NCBI GenBank assembly: GCA_017990155.1
Contig: JAGNOM010000073.1
Span: 1 to 10,083 of the forward strand
Length of the DNA: 10,083 nt
Direction of reading: 5' to 3'
From: Propionivibrio sp.
GTDB lineage: Bacteria; Pseudomonadota; Gammaproteobacteria; Burkholderiales; Rhodocyclaceae
A program made the position numbers and the translations under genes. This document shows, one piece after another, positions 1 through 7,435 of this stretch (position 1 is its first letter; each line of letters starts with the position of its first letter). Below the pieces are notes generated by a model that was not told the origin of the DNA, ran no database searches, and saw only the letters and a program-made list of their open reading frames with translations.

Positions 1-1393
1 GCTTCGCCTTGAAGAAGCGCGCCGGGTCGAAGTGGTGCAGACTCCCCTGCGCCGCAAAGCGCTTGTCGCCGCTCAAGGCCAGTCGACCTTTCGCCGACAG
101 ACGCGCGTCACCCGTCGCGAGTTGCAGACGGCCGACCTCGACCGCATCTGCCGTAAGGCTCGCTTGCGTCGTCACGGCGTATTTCGCATCGCGCAGATCG
201 AGTTCGACGGTCTGACGGTCGCTGCCGAGCAGCGCGTGCAACGTGCCCGCCAATTGCGTCGGAACGAGGTCGCCGTGCAGGGCGTGTGCATCGATGCCGG
301 ACGCGGCGAGATCAAGGTCGATCATCCGACCGGCCAAGCTGCCCTGCCCCTTGAGTTTCCCGCCGCCTGTCAGCGCCAGTGTCAGACCGGGAAAAGTCAG
401 CCGGCCTTGCTGCCAGTCGACCCCGCTCTGCAAGCTTTCGAGCGGGATGAGTTGGCGATCGAGCGTGCCTGCGCTTTGGTTGCTGACGCTGAGCCGGCCT
501 TTCGCTGCGGATTCACCCGGTCCGGCGGGCTGGCTTTCCAGCACGACATCGACGTCGAGCGACGCCTGCGGCGCTCCGGCGATAAACACCGCGGGATCGA
601 GGCCGGTGAAATGTGCGCCAAGCGATGCAACTGGCTGCGCGGCGAAGGGCGTCAGTACGGCACGCAAATCGCCGGATACCTTGGCGACGGCGACGATTCT
701 TCCTTCGACCTGAATCTGCGCAAGCGGACCTGACCCGCGCAGTTCGAGCGTAAACGATTGGTCAAGCGCGCGCCCTTTCAAGCTTGCGTGCGCGTTGAGG
801 CCATACGGAGCGCTCGCCGCCAGCGTCGCCTCGCCAGCGATTTCCAACTGTCCGAACTGCGCTTGAAGACGATCGATCGAGTACGTCTGCCCGTCGCTCT
901 TCAGCTCGGCTTCGACGCCCTCGGCCAGAACCGTCGGGTCTTCGCCATGCTCTCCAAACAGCAGCTTGCCCAACGCCAGATGAGCGATGCGAACCGGCAA
1001 TGGCAATTCCAGACTTTCCGGCAGCGTCGTCGCTTCGGAGCTTGGCGGTGCGTCAACGCGCAGACTGGCGGCTTCGATTCGCGTTATCTCCACTTGGCCG
1101 TGAAGGAGTCCACGCGGCGACCAATTGACTTGCAACTGCTGCAATTCCACTTCCTGCGAGGCATCAAGCCAACGGACCGATTGCGCGTGCCAGTCGCCGA
1201 GCAATCGCCCGACCGGCGCTTCGATCAGCAGGCGGCTGTCGGTGAGTCGGGTCAGGCCGGCACAGAGCAGCCGAAACCCGCCCTCGCTCCCCACCAGCCA
1301 GCCCAACGCTAGCAGCGGGATCGCGAGCACCGCCACGGCGATTCGCCAACGGCGGGACTTGGAGGACGGCTTCGGGGATGTCTCGTCGTTCAT
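1..1393 (-). CDS. tamB: TamB, inner-membrane-anchored translocation and assembly subunit (N-terminal part, cut by window edge)
   Basis: This is the N-terminal 464 codons of an open frame that runs off the left edge; I read it codon by codon and found no stop. TamB is a very long periplasmic beta-helical protein anchored in the inner membrane. It partners TamA in outer-membrane protein insertion and is implicated in lipid transport between the membranes. Visible here are a short basic N-terminus (SKSRRWR), one hydrophobic anchor at about residues 17-34, and then the family's typical opening with GDWHAQSVRW near residue 72 and VNWSPRGLLHGQVEI near residue 94. After that come monotonous amphipathic beta repeats with alternating hydrophobic residues and many G/A/D turns. 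Family members are usually above 1,200 residues, so well over half is missing. The ATG lies 11 bases after the tamA stop, with no good Shine-Dalgarno, so translational coupling to tamA is likely. The name rests on this pattern together with the tamA neighbour. Confidence 0.9.
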   Translation of the reverse strand, partial: MNDETSPKPSSKSRRWRIAVAVLAIPLLALGWLVGSEGGFRLLCAGLTRLTDSRLLIEAPVGRLLGDWHAQSVRWLDASQEVELQQLQVNWSPRGLLHGQVEITRIEAASLRVDAPPSSEATTLPESLELPLPVRIAHLALGKLLFGEHGEDPTVLAEGVEAELKSDGQTYSIDRLQAQFGQLEIAGEATLAASAPYGLNAHASLKGRALDQSFTLELRGSGPLAQIQVEGRIVAVAKVSGDLRAVLTPFAAQPVASLGAHFTGLDPAVFIAGAPQASLDVDVVLESQPAGPGESAAKGRLSVSNQSAGTLDRQLIPLESLQSGVDWQQGRLTFPGLTLALTGGGKLKGQGSLAGRMIDLDLAASGIDAHALHGDLVPTQLAGTLHALLGSDRQTVELDLRDAKYAVTTQASLTADAVEVGRLQLATGDARLSAKGRLALSGDKRFAAQGSLHHFDPARFFKAK

Positions 1394-1404
1394 GTTCGGA
1401 AAAC

Positions 1405-3135
1405 TCAGAACGGTACGGCCAGCGAGAAGTGCAGGCGTAATTCCTTCTCGCGCTGGCCCCAGGCCAGATCAATAGCCAAAGGTCCAGCCGGACTCTTCCA
1501 GCGGGCGCCGAAGCCGTAGCCTGGCGCCAGTTTGAATACGTCGCGGTCGTCACCCGCCTGGCCGGCGTCGACGAAAACGGCGGTACCCCAACTCGCGTCG
1601 ATCCAGTGCGTGTACTCGGCGCTCAGCGTGAGCAGGTAGCGCCCACCTAGTGTGGCCGATCCCTCATTCACGCCGAGGCTTTGATAGGCGTAGCCACGAA
1701 CCGAATTGCTGCCGCCGGCCCGGAAAAGATAGTCCTGCGGGATGCCTTCGCGCGAAGTCGCCGCCGTGACGCCGATTTCGCCGCGCAGCAGCAGGCTGTC
1801 CGATTTGCCGAGCGGAATACCCTGGCTGTAACGGAAATAGGTGCGCAGAAAGTTCTGATCCGAGAGCAGCGCCTTCGCGGCCCCGCCGAGTTGCAGCTGG
1901 GCGACGATCCCCTCGGCGGGGTCAAGCGGATCGTCGGCAGATCGCCAGATCCAACCGGCGAGTGCGGTAAGTGCCTGATTGGTTGTTTCCGGTACGCCCT
2001 CCGTCTTCTGCCATTCGTACTGCCAATTGAGGCCAAGACGCTGCTCGATACTGCCCCGCGTTTGCGCGCGCGAGGCGGCGAACGCCACGCGTTCCAGCGC
2101 CAGGCCCTCGATATCCGACGTCTCGACAAAGGTGCCAAAGCTGTCGCGTTGCTGCTTCTCGCGATCAGGTGGAAGGAAGATGTCAGCATAGGCGGTCTGC
2201 CGCCGCTGCTCGATACGCGCTCCGGTGCTGAGCTCCCAGGCGCGGCCGGCGAAATCCGCATTGGTAAAATTGCCTTCGACACGAGCGCCGGTGTTGGAGC
2301 TGTACCCCGCGCCAAATGAGACGCCGAACGGTGCGCGCTCACGCAGGCGGATAAGCACCGGAACCTGTAGCTCGCCGCTGCCCGAACTTTCAGTCTCATC
2401 ATCGGCTCGTATCGCCTCGCTATCCAGGTCGACGCTGACTGACGAGAAATACGGGGTGTTCTGCAACGCAGACTGTGCGGCCAACAGATCCTCTTGCCTG
2501 AAGATCGCGCCGTGCTTCAGCACCTTGCTATAGCGCTCGACGAGCGACGGCTGATACCGCTGCAAGCCGAGAATCCGGATCTCGCCATAGCGGTAGCGGG
2601 GACCGGCGTCGTAGACCAGCGTCAAATCAACCCGCGACGCTTCGACATCGACATCCGCGACGCTCGACAGCAAGCGTGCGCGCGCATGATCGACGGACAT
2701 CAGCTCACGCAACAGGCCGTTCTTCGCATCATCCCAGGCCGACTGCCTGAAAGGCGCTTGCGCCGGCAACCCCCACGCAACGATCAAGCGCTTGCGATGT
2801 TCGGCATCAATCGCGCCACGGATCTCAATGTTGACGTCGCCGATACGCGCTCGCGGACCGGTTTCAATCCGGATCACCAGACCATCGGCCTCGGTACGCA
2901 ACTCGACCTGCGGCGAGAAGTAGCCTTCGGTCGCCAGCAGTTCACCGGCCTCCTTGCGCAACCGTCGTTCGAGCGCGAGACGGGTGGTCGCATCTGGCGT
3001 CGTGCCGTCAAATTCGGCCAACGAAAGATGAGTGCGCAGCAGATCGTGGACCGTTTCCGGCGCGACCAGCCGTGGAACCGCGCCGGCAGCCGAAGACAGC
3101 CAACAGACGATCAGACCACAGCAAAGGCGCCGCAC
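1405..3135 (-). CDS. tamA: TamA, Omp85-family outer-membrane assembly barrel
   Basis: TamA sits in the outer membrane and works with TamB to insert beta-barrel proteins such as autotransporters. From the chosen GTG the protein has 576 residues, close to the known length of E. coli TamA. It starts with a signal peptide (basic VRR, hydrophobic core, SSAAGA cleavage region near residue 19). POTRA-like repeats follow to about residue 260 (for example the stretch ending in NTPYFSSVSV). The C-terminal barrel contains the Omp85 loop motif GGSNSVRGY and the late strand FGARWKSPAGPLAIDLAWG, and it ends in Phe as a barrel beta-signal should. The frame stays open upstream to 3315, but that stretch overlaps the preceding gene and puts about 60 unlikely residues before the signal peptide. 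GTG at 3183 is another possible start. Neither GTG has a clear Shine-Dalgarno. The gene lies between the LapA-domain gene (49-base gap) and tamB (11-base gap). Confidence 0.92.
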   Translation of the reverse strand: MRRLCCGLIVCWLSSAAGAVPRLVAPETVHDLLRTHLSLAEFDGTTPDATTRLALERRLRKEAGELLATEGYFSPQVELRTEADGLVIRIETGPRARIGDVNIEIRGAIDAEHRKRLIVAWGLPAQAPFRQSAWDDAKNGLLRELMSVDHARARLLSSVADVDVEASRVDLTLVYDAGPRYRYGEIRILGLQRYQPSLVERYSKVLKHGAIFRQEDLLAAQSALQNTPYFSSVSVDLDSEAIRADDETESSGSGELQVPVLIRLRERAPFGVSFGAGYSSNTGARVEGNFTNADFAGRAWELSTGARIEQRRQTAYADIFLPPDREKQQRDSFGTFVETSDIEGLALERVAFAASRAQTRGSIEQRLGLNWQYEWQKTEGVPETTNQALTALAGWIWRSADDPLDPAEGIVAQLQLGGAAKALLSDQNFLRTYFRYSQGIPLGKSDSLLLRGEIGVTAATSREGIPQDYLFRAGGSNSVRGYAYQSLGVNEGSATLGGRYLLTLSAEYTHWIDASWGTAVFVDAGQAGDDRDVFKLAPGYGFGARWKSPAGPLAIDLAWGQREKELRLHFSLAVPF

Positions 3136-3184
3136 ATGCGTGCTGAACGGACAACGTGGAGAAATTTGCCTGGCGACTGCCACA

Positions 3185-3595
3185 CTATGGCGTCTTGAGA
3201 TTGTCCGCCGCCGCGCTTCCACCGCCGCCGAGCAAGCTGCGCAAGCCGACGTACGGCTTCGGCTCGACCGACGGTTCGGCGCTAGCGGCCGGCGACAGTT
3301 CCTGAACACGAGCAACGAGGTTCGCTTCGCTGCTCTGAAGCTCGCCCACCTTGCGCTCGAGATCGACGATCTGGCGGCGCATTCTCGTCACCTCCCACTG
3401 CCGCCGAATGACCGTCGGCGATGAAACGAGCCCGGCAATTAGCGCCCCGACACCCAGCGTCAACAACAGCACCAGTGCCTGCGACCCCTCGAATTGCCAG
3501 ACGGCGAAGGTCACAATGATGGCGACGTTGTTCTGCAACGCAAACACAACGGCGCCGATGGCAAATACGATACCTAGAATCAACATGAGTTGCAT
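3185..3595 (-). CDS. LapA-domain (DUF1049-like) small inner-membrane protein
   Basis: This 136-residue protein has two transmembrane segments (about residues 3-20 and 38-58) joined by a short loop that starts with the family's FALQNN motif and ends in WQFEGS. A charged, heptad-like cytoplasmic helix follows (about 64-100), then a flexible Ala/Pro/Gly-rich tail (100-136) containing GGGGS. This is the layout of LapA-domain proteins. In E. coli, LapA pairs with LapB (YciM) in controlling LPS synthesis through LpxC turnover. Here no lapB is adjacent, so the same role is not shown. The ATG has a good Shine-Dalgarno, AGGGG at 3602-3606, six bases upstream. The gene is first in a likely operon with tamA and tamB, which suggests a role in envelope biogenesis (inference). 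The family call is good; I leave the gene symbol empty because several paralogous LapA-like proteins exist. Confidence 0.8.
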   Translation of the reverse strand: MQLMLILGIVFAIGAVVFALQNNVAIIVTFAVWQFEGSQALVLLLTLGVGALIAGLVSSPTVIRRQWEVTRMRRQIVDLERKVGELQSSEANLVARVQELSPAASAEPSVEPKPYVGLRSLLGGGGSAAADNLKTP

Positions 3596-3815
3596 TTTGG
3601 ACCCCTGGCCACGCGCCGTGGCATCTGCTGTAAAGGGAATCCATGCTACCAGTTAGCACAAATTTCCGGGTAAATGACAGAATACGTAATTCGCCTAAAG
3701 ATGACCTATCGCCTACGCAAAGGGCCGATTTAGCTTTCAAATCATCTGATCGAATCGATCAGTTTCAAACGCGGCGATCCAATTCAAGCGACGCTCTTCC
3801 TCGGAGAAAAACACC
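3596..3815. promoter_or_regulatory. Divergent intergenic region between the LapA-tamAB unit and the plus-strand gene
   Basis: These 220 bases separate two divergently transcribed genes and must carry both promoters. The region is AT-richer than the flanking genes. I could not pick a convincing sigma-70 -35/-10 pair for either direction. The clear features are the palindrome with flanking repeats at 3735-3769, the Shine-Dalgarno AGGGG of the minus-strand gene (3602-3606), and GGAG at 3803-3806, nine bases before the plus-strand ATG. An ATG-started frame across 3643-3918 has no credible protein content. Confidence 0.5.
3735..3769. promoter_or_regulatory. Candidate operator: perfect 17-bp palindrome flanked by direct heptamers
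   Basis: The sequence CTGATCG-AAT-CGATCAG occupies 3746-3762, with perfect 7-bp arms around a 3-base centre. Identical direct heptamers TTTCAAA flank it at 3735-3741 and 3763-3769, 28 bases apart. The palindrome ends 53 bases before the ATG at 3816, where a repressor or activator dimer could act on that gene, on the divergent LapA-tamAB unit, or on both. There is no T-tract, so a terminator is unlikely. Binding by any regulator is inference. Confidence 0.45.
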
Positions 3816-4844
3816 ATGGGCATTCTTGACTGGTTCAGAAACCGACCGGGACAGTTCAATCTGGACAACGACTCGGATGAAGCAGTTCGGTGGGCTATTG
3901 ATCGGGCAATCACGCTGACCAATCCCCGCCTGAAACTGATTCCCGAGTGCGAAAAACGCTTGTCTCCGGCGGTCGAGAACACGATCAACTACCTGCGCGC
4001 AAAGGCGACAACATTGCCGGAGATGCACACGCTCTCGGCAAAGGCCTGGGCGTCAGATCCCGCATTGCGCGCCTTCTTCGTCGCGCCATCCGACATTCCA
4101 GCTGTACTTGGCCGTTCCGAGAACCTGCGAACCCTGTTCGAGAAGTTTCCGGACCTCGACGAGGCCTGCGTTGTCCTCGGCATGGCGTTCAAGGAACAAC
4201 GCGTCTTCGGAATGGCATTGCAGGGCGAAATGGTTCAGCGCGACGTTGCCCAGACAAACGTGAGCTTTTCCGATCATCGCGCACGCATCTGCGGTCGCGA
4301 TGAAAGCAGGCTTCGTCGTTTGATCGGTGCCGAAGTTTTCGAATACCTCGTCGCGCACGCCCTGGCCGAGATCGGCGAAGAACGAAGTGAACGGCGCGAG
4401 CTGCAGGAAAATCGATCGCTGATCCGCTCCCGCTTGCGCTTGCTCCAGCAGCACGGACCGGGTCTTGGATCGATGTTTGGCGAAGCGCCGGCAGCCAAGT
4501 GCGAGCAGGAGAGGCTGGCGGCGGAACTGATGGAGAACGAAAGGCAGCTGGAAACAGTGGGCGGCAGCGACTCGATCCTCGAGACCGAACTCGAATCCCT
4601 GATAGCCGTACTCAACAACCCACAAGGCCATCTCCGCTTCGAACCGAAGACGCTACGACTTGATTCGATGAATACGGTACTTGACGAGCGCGTTTCCGAT
4701 CCAGAACGCACCGTTGAATTTTCAATCGCCGAGCTAAACGGAACGCCACCGCTTTCCCGCGCGTTCGTTCTGGCGCGCGTTGCACGAAGCGAGCTGCCGC
4801 CGCCGCAAACGATCAATTTCAAAGACGCGGCGCGCTTCCTTTAG
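3816..4844 (+). CDS. Uncharacterised soluble protein with charged helical middle region
   Basis: I do not recognise a family for this 342-residue protein. It has no signal peptide and no transmembrane segment, so it is probably cytoplasmic. The N-terminus MGILDWFRNRP is a short amphipathic stretch with paired aromatic and basic residues. Residues 20-185 look mainly helical and include SAKAWASDPALRAFF and FPDLDEACVVLGMAF. Residues about 185-265 are highly charged and likely coiled coil, interrupted near 213-228 by a Gly/Ala/Pro-containing turn (HGPGLGSM, GEAPAAKC). The C-terminal 75 residues look more beta-rich and end in PPPQTINFKDAARFL. No catalytic motif or metal-binding cluster stands out. 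The ATG has GGAG nine bases upstream (3803-3806). Base composition and codon use look native, so this is a real gene. It is the only plus-strand gene here, apparently monocistronic, divergent from the LapA-tamAB unit and convergent with hppA. Confidence 0.85.
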   Translation: MGILDWFRNRPGQFNLDNDSDEAVRWAIDRAITLTNPRLKLIPECEKRLSPAVENTINYLRAKATTLPEMHTLSAKAWASDPALRAFFVAPSDIPAVLGRSENLRTLFEKFPDLDEACVVLGMAFKEQRVFGMALQGEMVQRDVAQTNVSFSDHRARICGRDESRLRRLIGAEVFEYLVAHALAEIGEERSERRELQENRSLIRSRLRLLQQHGPGLGSMFGEAPAAKCEQERLAAELMENERQLETVGGSDSILETELESLIAVLNNPQGHLRFEPKTLRLDSMNTVLDERVSDPERTVEFSIAELNGTPPLSRAFVLARVARSELPPPQTINFKDAARFL

Positions 4845-4903
4845 GCTAGACGGCACCGTAGATCGCCCACCATTTTTGCGGCAAAACATACCAAGCAATG
4901 TTC

Positions 4904-4937
4904 AAAAAAAGGCCGACATTTCTGCCGGCCCATTTTT
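4904..4937. terminator. Bidirectional Rho-independent terminator between converging genes
   Basis: The stem lies at 4911-4930: GGCCG pairs with CGGCC, then an A/C mismatch, then CA with TG around a TTTC loop. Seven A's precede it (4904-4910), and CA followed by five T's comes after it (4933-4937). Read on the minus strand, the hairpin is followed directly by seven T's, a strong terminator for hppA. Read on the plus strand, it ends the gene at 3816-4844. The position between two convergent stop codons fits this well. Confidence 0.85.
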
Positions 4938-4947
4938 CTATCTAGAT

Positions 4948-4968
4948 TCGGCGCAAAACTGACGCCGA
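4948..4968 (-). other. Second small hairpin in the hppA 3' untranslated region
   Basis: TCGGCG at 4948-4953 and CGCCGA at 4963-4968 form a perfect 6-bp inverted repeat around a 9-base loop, 20 bases past the hppA stop. It has no T-tract of its own, so it is not a terminator by itself. It may protect the hppA transcript end together with the terminator stem downstream. Confidence 0.4.
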
Positions 4969-4987
4969 TGCAGAATTCTTTTGAATA

Positions 4988-7435
4988 CTAGCCTTCGATA
5001 CGCATTCCGTAGAAGCTGCGATACACGAAGAACAGATTCAAGGCAAAGAACACCGCTGCCAATGTCATCGTAAGACCTTGCTGACCTTGGGCAACAAGAC
5101 CAACAGCCATTTCGACTGCGAGCAGACCGAAGAGCGTCGTGAACTTGATGATCGGGTTCATGGCCACCGACGACGTGTCCTTGAACGGATCGCCGACCGT
5201 ATCTCCAACAATCGAAGCATCGTGCAACGGGGTACCCTTGGCTCGCAGCTCGGTTTCGACGATCTTCTTGGCGTTGTCCCATGCACCACCCGCATTGGCC
5301 ATGAAGACGGCCTGATACAAGCCAACAATCGCCAACGAAATCAGATAGCCGATGAAGAAGAACGGCTCGATGAACGCACAAGCCAGCGTACCAAAGAACA
5401 CCGCCATGAAGATGTTGAGCATGCCCTTCTGTGCATACTGCGTACAGATGGCCACCACGCGTTTGCTGTCTGCAACGTTAGCCTTGGTCGCACCTTCGTC
5501 AAGTTTCATGTTGTTCTTGATGAACTCAACAGCGCGATAAGCACCCGTCGAAACGGCCTGGGTTGAAGCGCCCGAGAACCAGAAAATCGTGGCACCGCCG
5601 GAGATCAGACCGAGGAGGAACGGAGGATGCAACATCGACAAATGACTGACGTTATCAACCAGGCCATTGGTCAGCAGCATGATGATCGAGAACACCATTG
5701 TTGCGGCACCGACAACAGCCGTACCAATCAGCACGGGCTTCGCGGTCGCCTTGAAAGTGTTACCTGCGCCGTCGTTTTCTTCCAGAAGTTCTTTGGCCTT
5801 CTCGAAGTTAGCTTTCATCCCGAAAGAATCCTTGAGCTCCTTTTCGATGCCGGGAATCTGCTCGATCATTGAAAGCTCATAAACCGACTGGGCGTTATCA
5901 GTCACCGGGCCGTAGCTATCGACCGCGATCGTCACCGGGCCCATCCCCAGGAAGCCGAAAGCGACCAGACCAAACGAGAACACGGCGGCCATGATGCCGG
6001 CCTTGGCGGCGTCCGGGTTGATCACAAGCGCCAACTCGCCCTGCGACACAAGGTAAGCGCCGGTCATCAATGCAACAATAACAAGCCCCATCCAGAACGC
6101 AGAGAAGTTACCTGCTGTCAAACCGGCCAGAATATTCAGGCTCGCCCCACCTTCACGTGACGCGGTAACCACTTCCCGAACATGGCGTGAGTTGGTCGAA
6201 GTAAAGACCTTCACAACCTCCGGAATGATCGCACCGGCAAGCGTACCGAAGGTGATGATCACCGACAGCTGCCACCAGAGATTGGAATAGACCGTTCCAC
6301 CAATCGTAATGTTACCGATCAGCATTTTGGACACGATGAACGTCAAAATCAGCGAAACGATCGACGTCACCCAGACCAAGGAGGTCAATGGCGCTTCGAA
6401 ATCAAAACGATCGGAATTACCGTACTTGCCCTTCATGACCATTTCGTTGCCGATGTACGAAACACCGGAAGCGACGATCATCATGACGCGCATCACAAAG
6501 ATCCACACCAGCAACTGGACCTGAACGGCCGCGTCTGGAATAGCCAACAGGATGAAGCTGATCAAAGCAACGCCCGTAACGCCGTAGGTTTCAAAACCGT
6601 CAGCTGTCGGACCAACCGAATCGCCCGCATTGTCGCCCGTACAATCGGCGATCACGCCCGGGTTACGTGGATCATCTTCCTTGACCTTGAAAACGATCTT
6701 CATCAGGTCGGAACCGATGTCGGCAATCTTGGTGAAGATGCCGCCCGCGATACGCAATGCAGACGCGCCCAGCGATTCACCAATGGCGAAGCCGATGAAG
6801 CACTTTCCAGCCAGTTCCGGCGAAACGAACAACAGGATGCCAAGCATCATCAGAAGTTCGGTAGAAATCAGCATCATGCCTACCGAAATACCCGACTTCA
6901 TCGGGATTGAATAGACCGGGTAAGCCTTGCCTTCAATCGAAGCAAAAGCTGCACGACTGTTAGCCAGCGTGTTGATCCGGATTCCAAACCAGGCCACGCC
7001 GAATGAACCGGCGATACCGATCAGCGAAAACACCAGGATCAGTGCGACTTCCGAAGCCGCCATGTGCTGAACCCAGCCAAAGTAGGCCACGATAATGATG
7101 CCGATGAACACTTCAAGGATAAGTATGAATTTGCCTTGCGTCAGCATGTACGTCTTGCACGTCTCGTAGATCAACTCGCTGACTTCCGCCATGGAGCGAT
7201 GCACCGGCATTGATTTGATCTGGGCATAGACAACTGCACCGAAGGCCAATCCGGCGATACATATAATCAAGCCATACGCCAACAATTGCCATCCGGTCAT
7301 GCCGCCGACAAAACTGGCTAGCGCAACATCGTTCAGGTTAGGAAGAACTAAATTAGCTTCAGAACTGGCATGAGAGAGTTGCGCTGCCGAACCAAGCAGC
7401 AAGCCAAGAATGAGGCGGTTCAGTTTCAATATCAT
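4988..7435 (-). CDS. hppA: Membrane-bound proton-translocating pyrophosphatase, divergent subtype
   Basis: This 815-residue inner-membrane protein couples hydrolysis of pyrophosphate to phosphate with outward ion pumping. About sixteen hydrophobic helices are visible. Active-site loops are present: DIGSDLMK (239-246), EDDPRNPGVIADCTGDNAGD (253-272), FETYG (281-285), VDSYGPVTDNA (505-515) and the C-terminal GDTVGDPFKDTSS (744-756). The signature differs from the usual DVGADLVGKVE: one residue is missing and the conserved Glu appears replaced. GDNAGDSVGPTADGFETYG also replaces the usual GDNVGDCAGM type. Lys562 in GNTFKATAKP matches the lysine that marks potassium-independent enzymes. A basic and hydrophobic N-terminus ending in QLSHA (about 19-23) looks like a cleavable signal peptide. 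The ATG at 7435 is chosen because AGGA lies five bases upstream (7441-7444). A TTG at 7477 would place the Shine-Dalgarno inside the gene. Protons as the pumped ion are inferred. The gene stands alone between terminators. Confidence 0.95.
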   Translation of the reverse strand: MILKLNRLILGLLLGSAAQLSHASSEANLVLPNLNDVALASFVGGMTGWQLLAYGLIICIAGLAFGAVVYAQIKSMPVHRSMAEVSELIYETCKTYMLTQGKFILILEVFIGIIIVAYFGWVQHMAASEVALILVFSLIGIAGSFGVAWFGIRINTLANSRAAFASIEGKAYPVYSIPMKSGISVGMMLISTELLMMLGILLFVSPELAGKCFIGFAIGESLGASALRIAGGIFTKIADIGSDLMKIVFKVKEDDPRNPGVIADCTGDNAGDSVGPTADGFETYGVTGVALISFILLAIPDAAVQVQLLVWIFVMRVMMIVASGVSYIGNEMVMKGKYGNSDRFDFEAPLTSLVWVTSIVSLILTFIVSKMLIGNITIGGTVYSNLWWQLSVIITFGTLAGAIIPEVVKVFTSTNSRHVREVVTASREGGASLNILAGLTAGNFSAFWMGLVIVALMTGAYLVSQGELALVINPDAAKAGIMAAVFSFGLVAFGFLGMGPVTIAVDSYGPVTDNAQSVYELSMIEQIPGIEKELKDSFGMKANFEKAKELLEENDGAGNTFKATAKPVLIGTAVVGAATMVFSIIMLLTNGLVDNVSHLSMLHPPFLLGLISGGATIFWFSGASTQAVSTGAYRAVEFIKNNMKLDEGATKANVADSKRVVAICTQYAQKGMLNIFMAVFFGTLACAFIEPFFFIGYLISLAIVGLYQAVFMANAGGAWDNAKKIVETELRAKGTPLHDASIVGDTVGDPFKDTSSVAMNPIIKFTTLFGLLAVEMAVGLVAQGQQGLTMTLAAVFFALNLFFVYRSFYGMRIEG

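Noticed and set aside
32..733. Long plus-strand open frame of 233 codons, with similar ones at 758-1312, 1681-2319 and 2494-3198
   Set aside because: They lie opposite tamB and tamA, which have clear family motifs. Long antisense frames are expected in GC-rich coding DNA, and their products look like low-complexity Arg/Gln-rich shadows.
1164..1553. 129-codon minus-strand frame spanning the tamA-tamB junction
   Set aside because: It is in a different frame from both tamA and tamB, which are supported by motifs throughout. Its product is out-of-frame shadow sequence.
3136..3315. 60-codon N-terminal extension of tamA up to 3315
   Set aside because: It overlaps the LapA-domain gene in another frame, is Arg/Ser-rich shadow sequence, and would bury the signal peptide.
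4780..4962. 60-codon plus-strand frame over the terminator
   Set aside because: It overlaps the end of the preceding gene and runs through the terminator stem, and its product has no coherent character.
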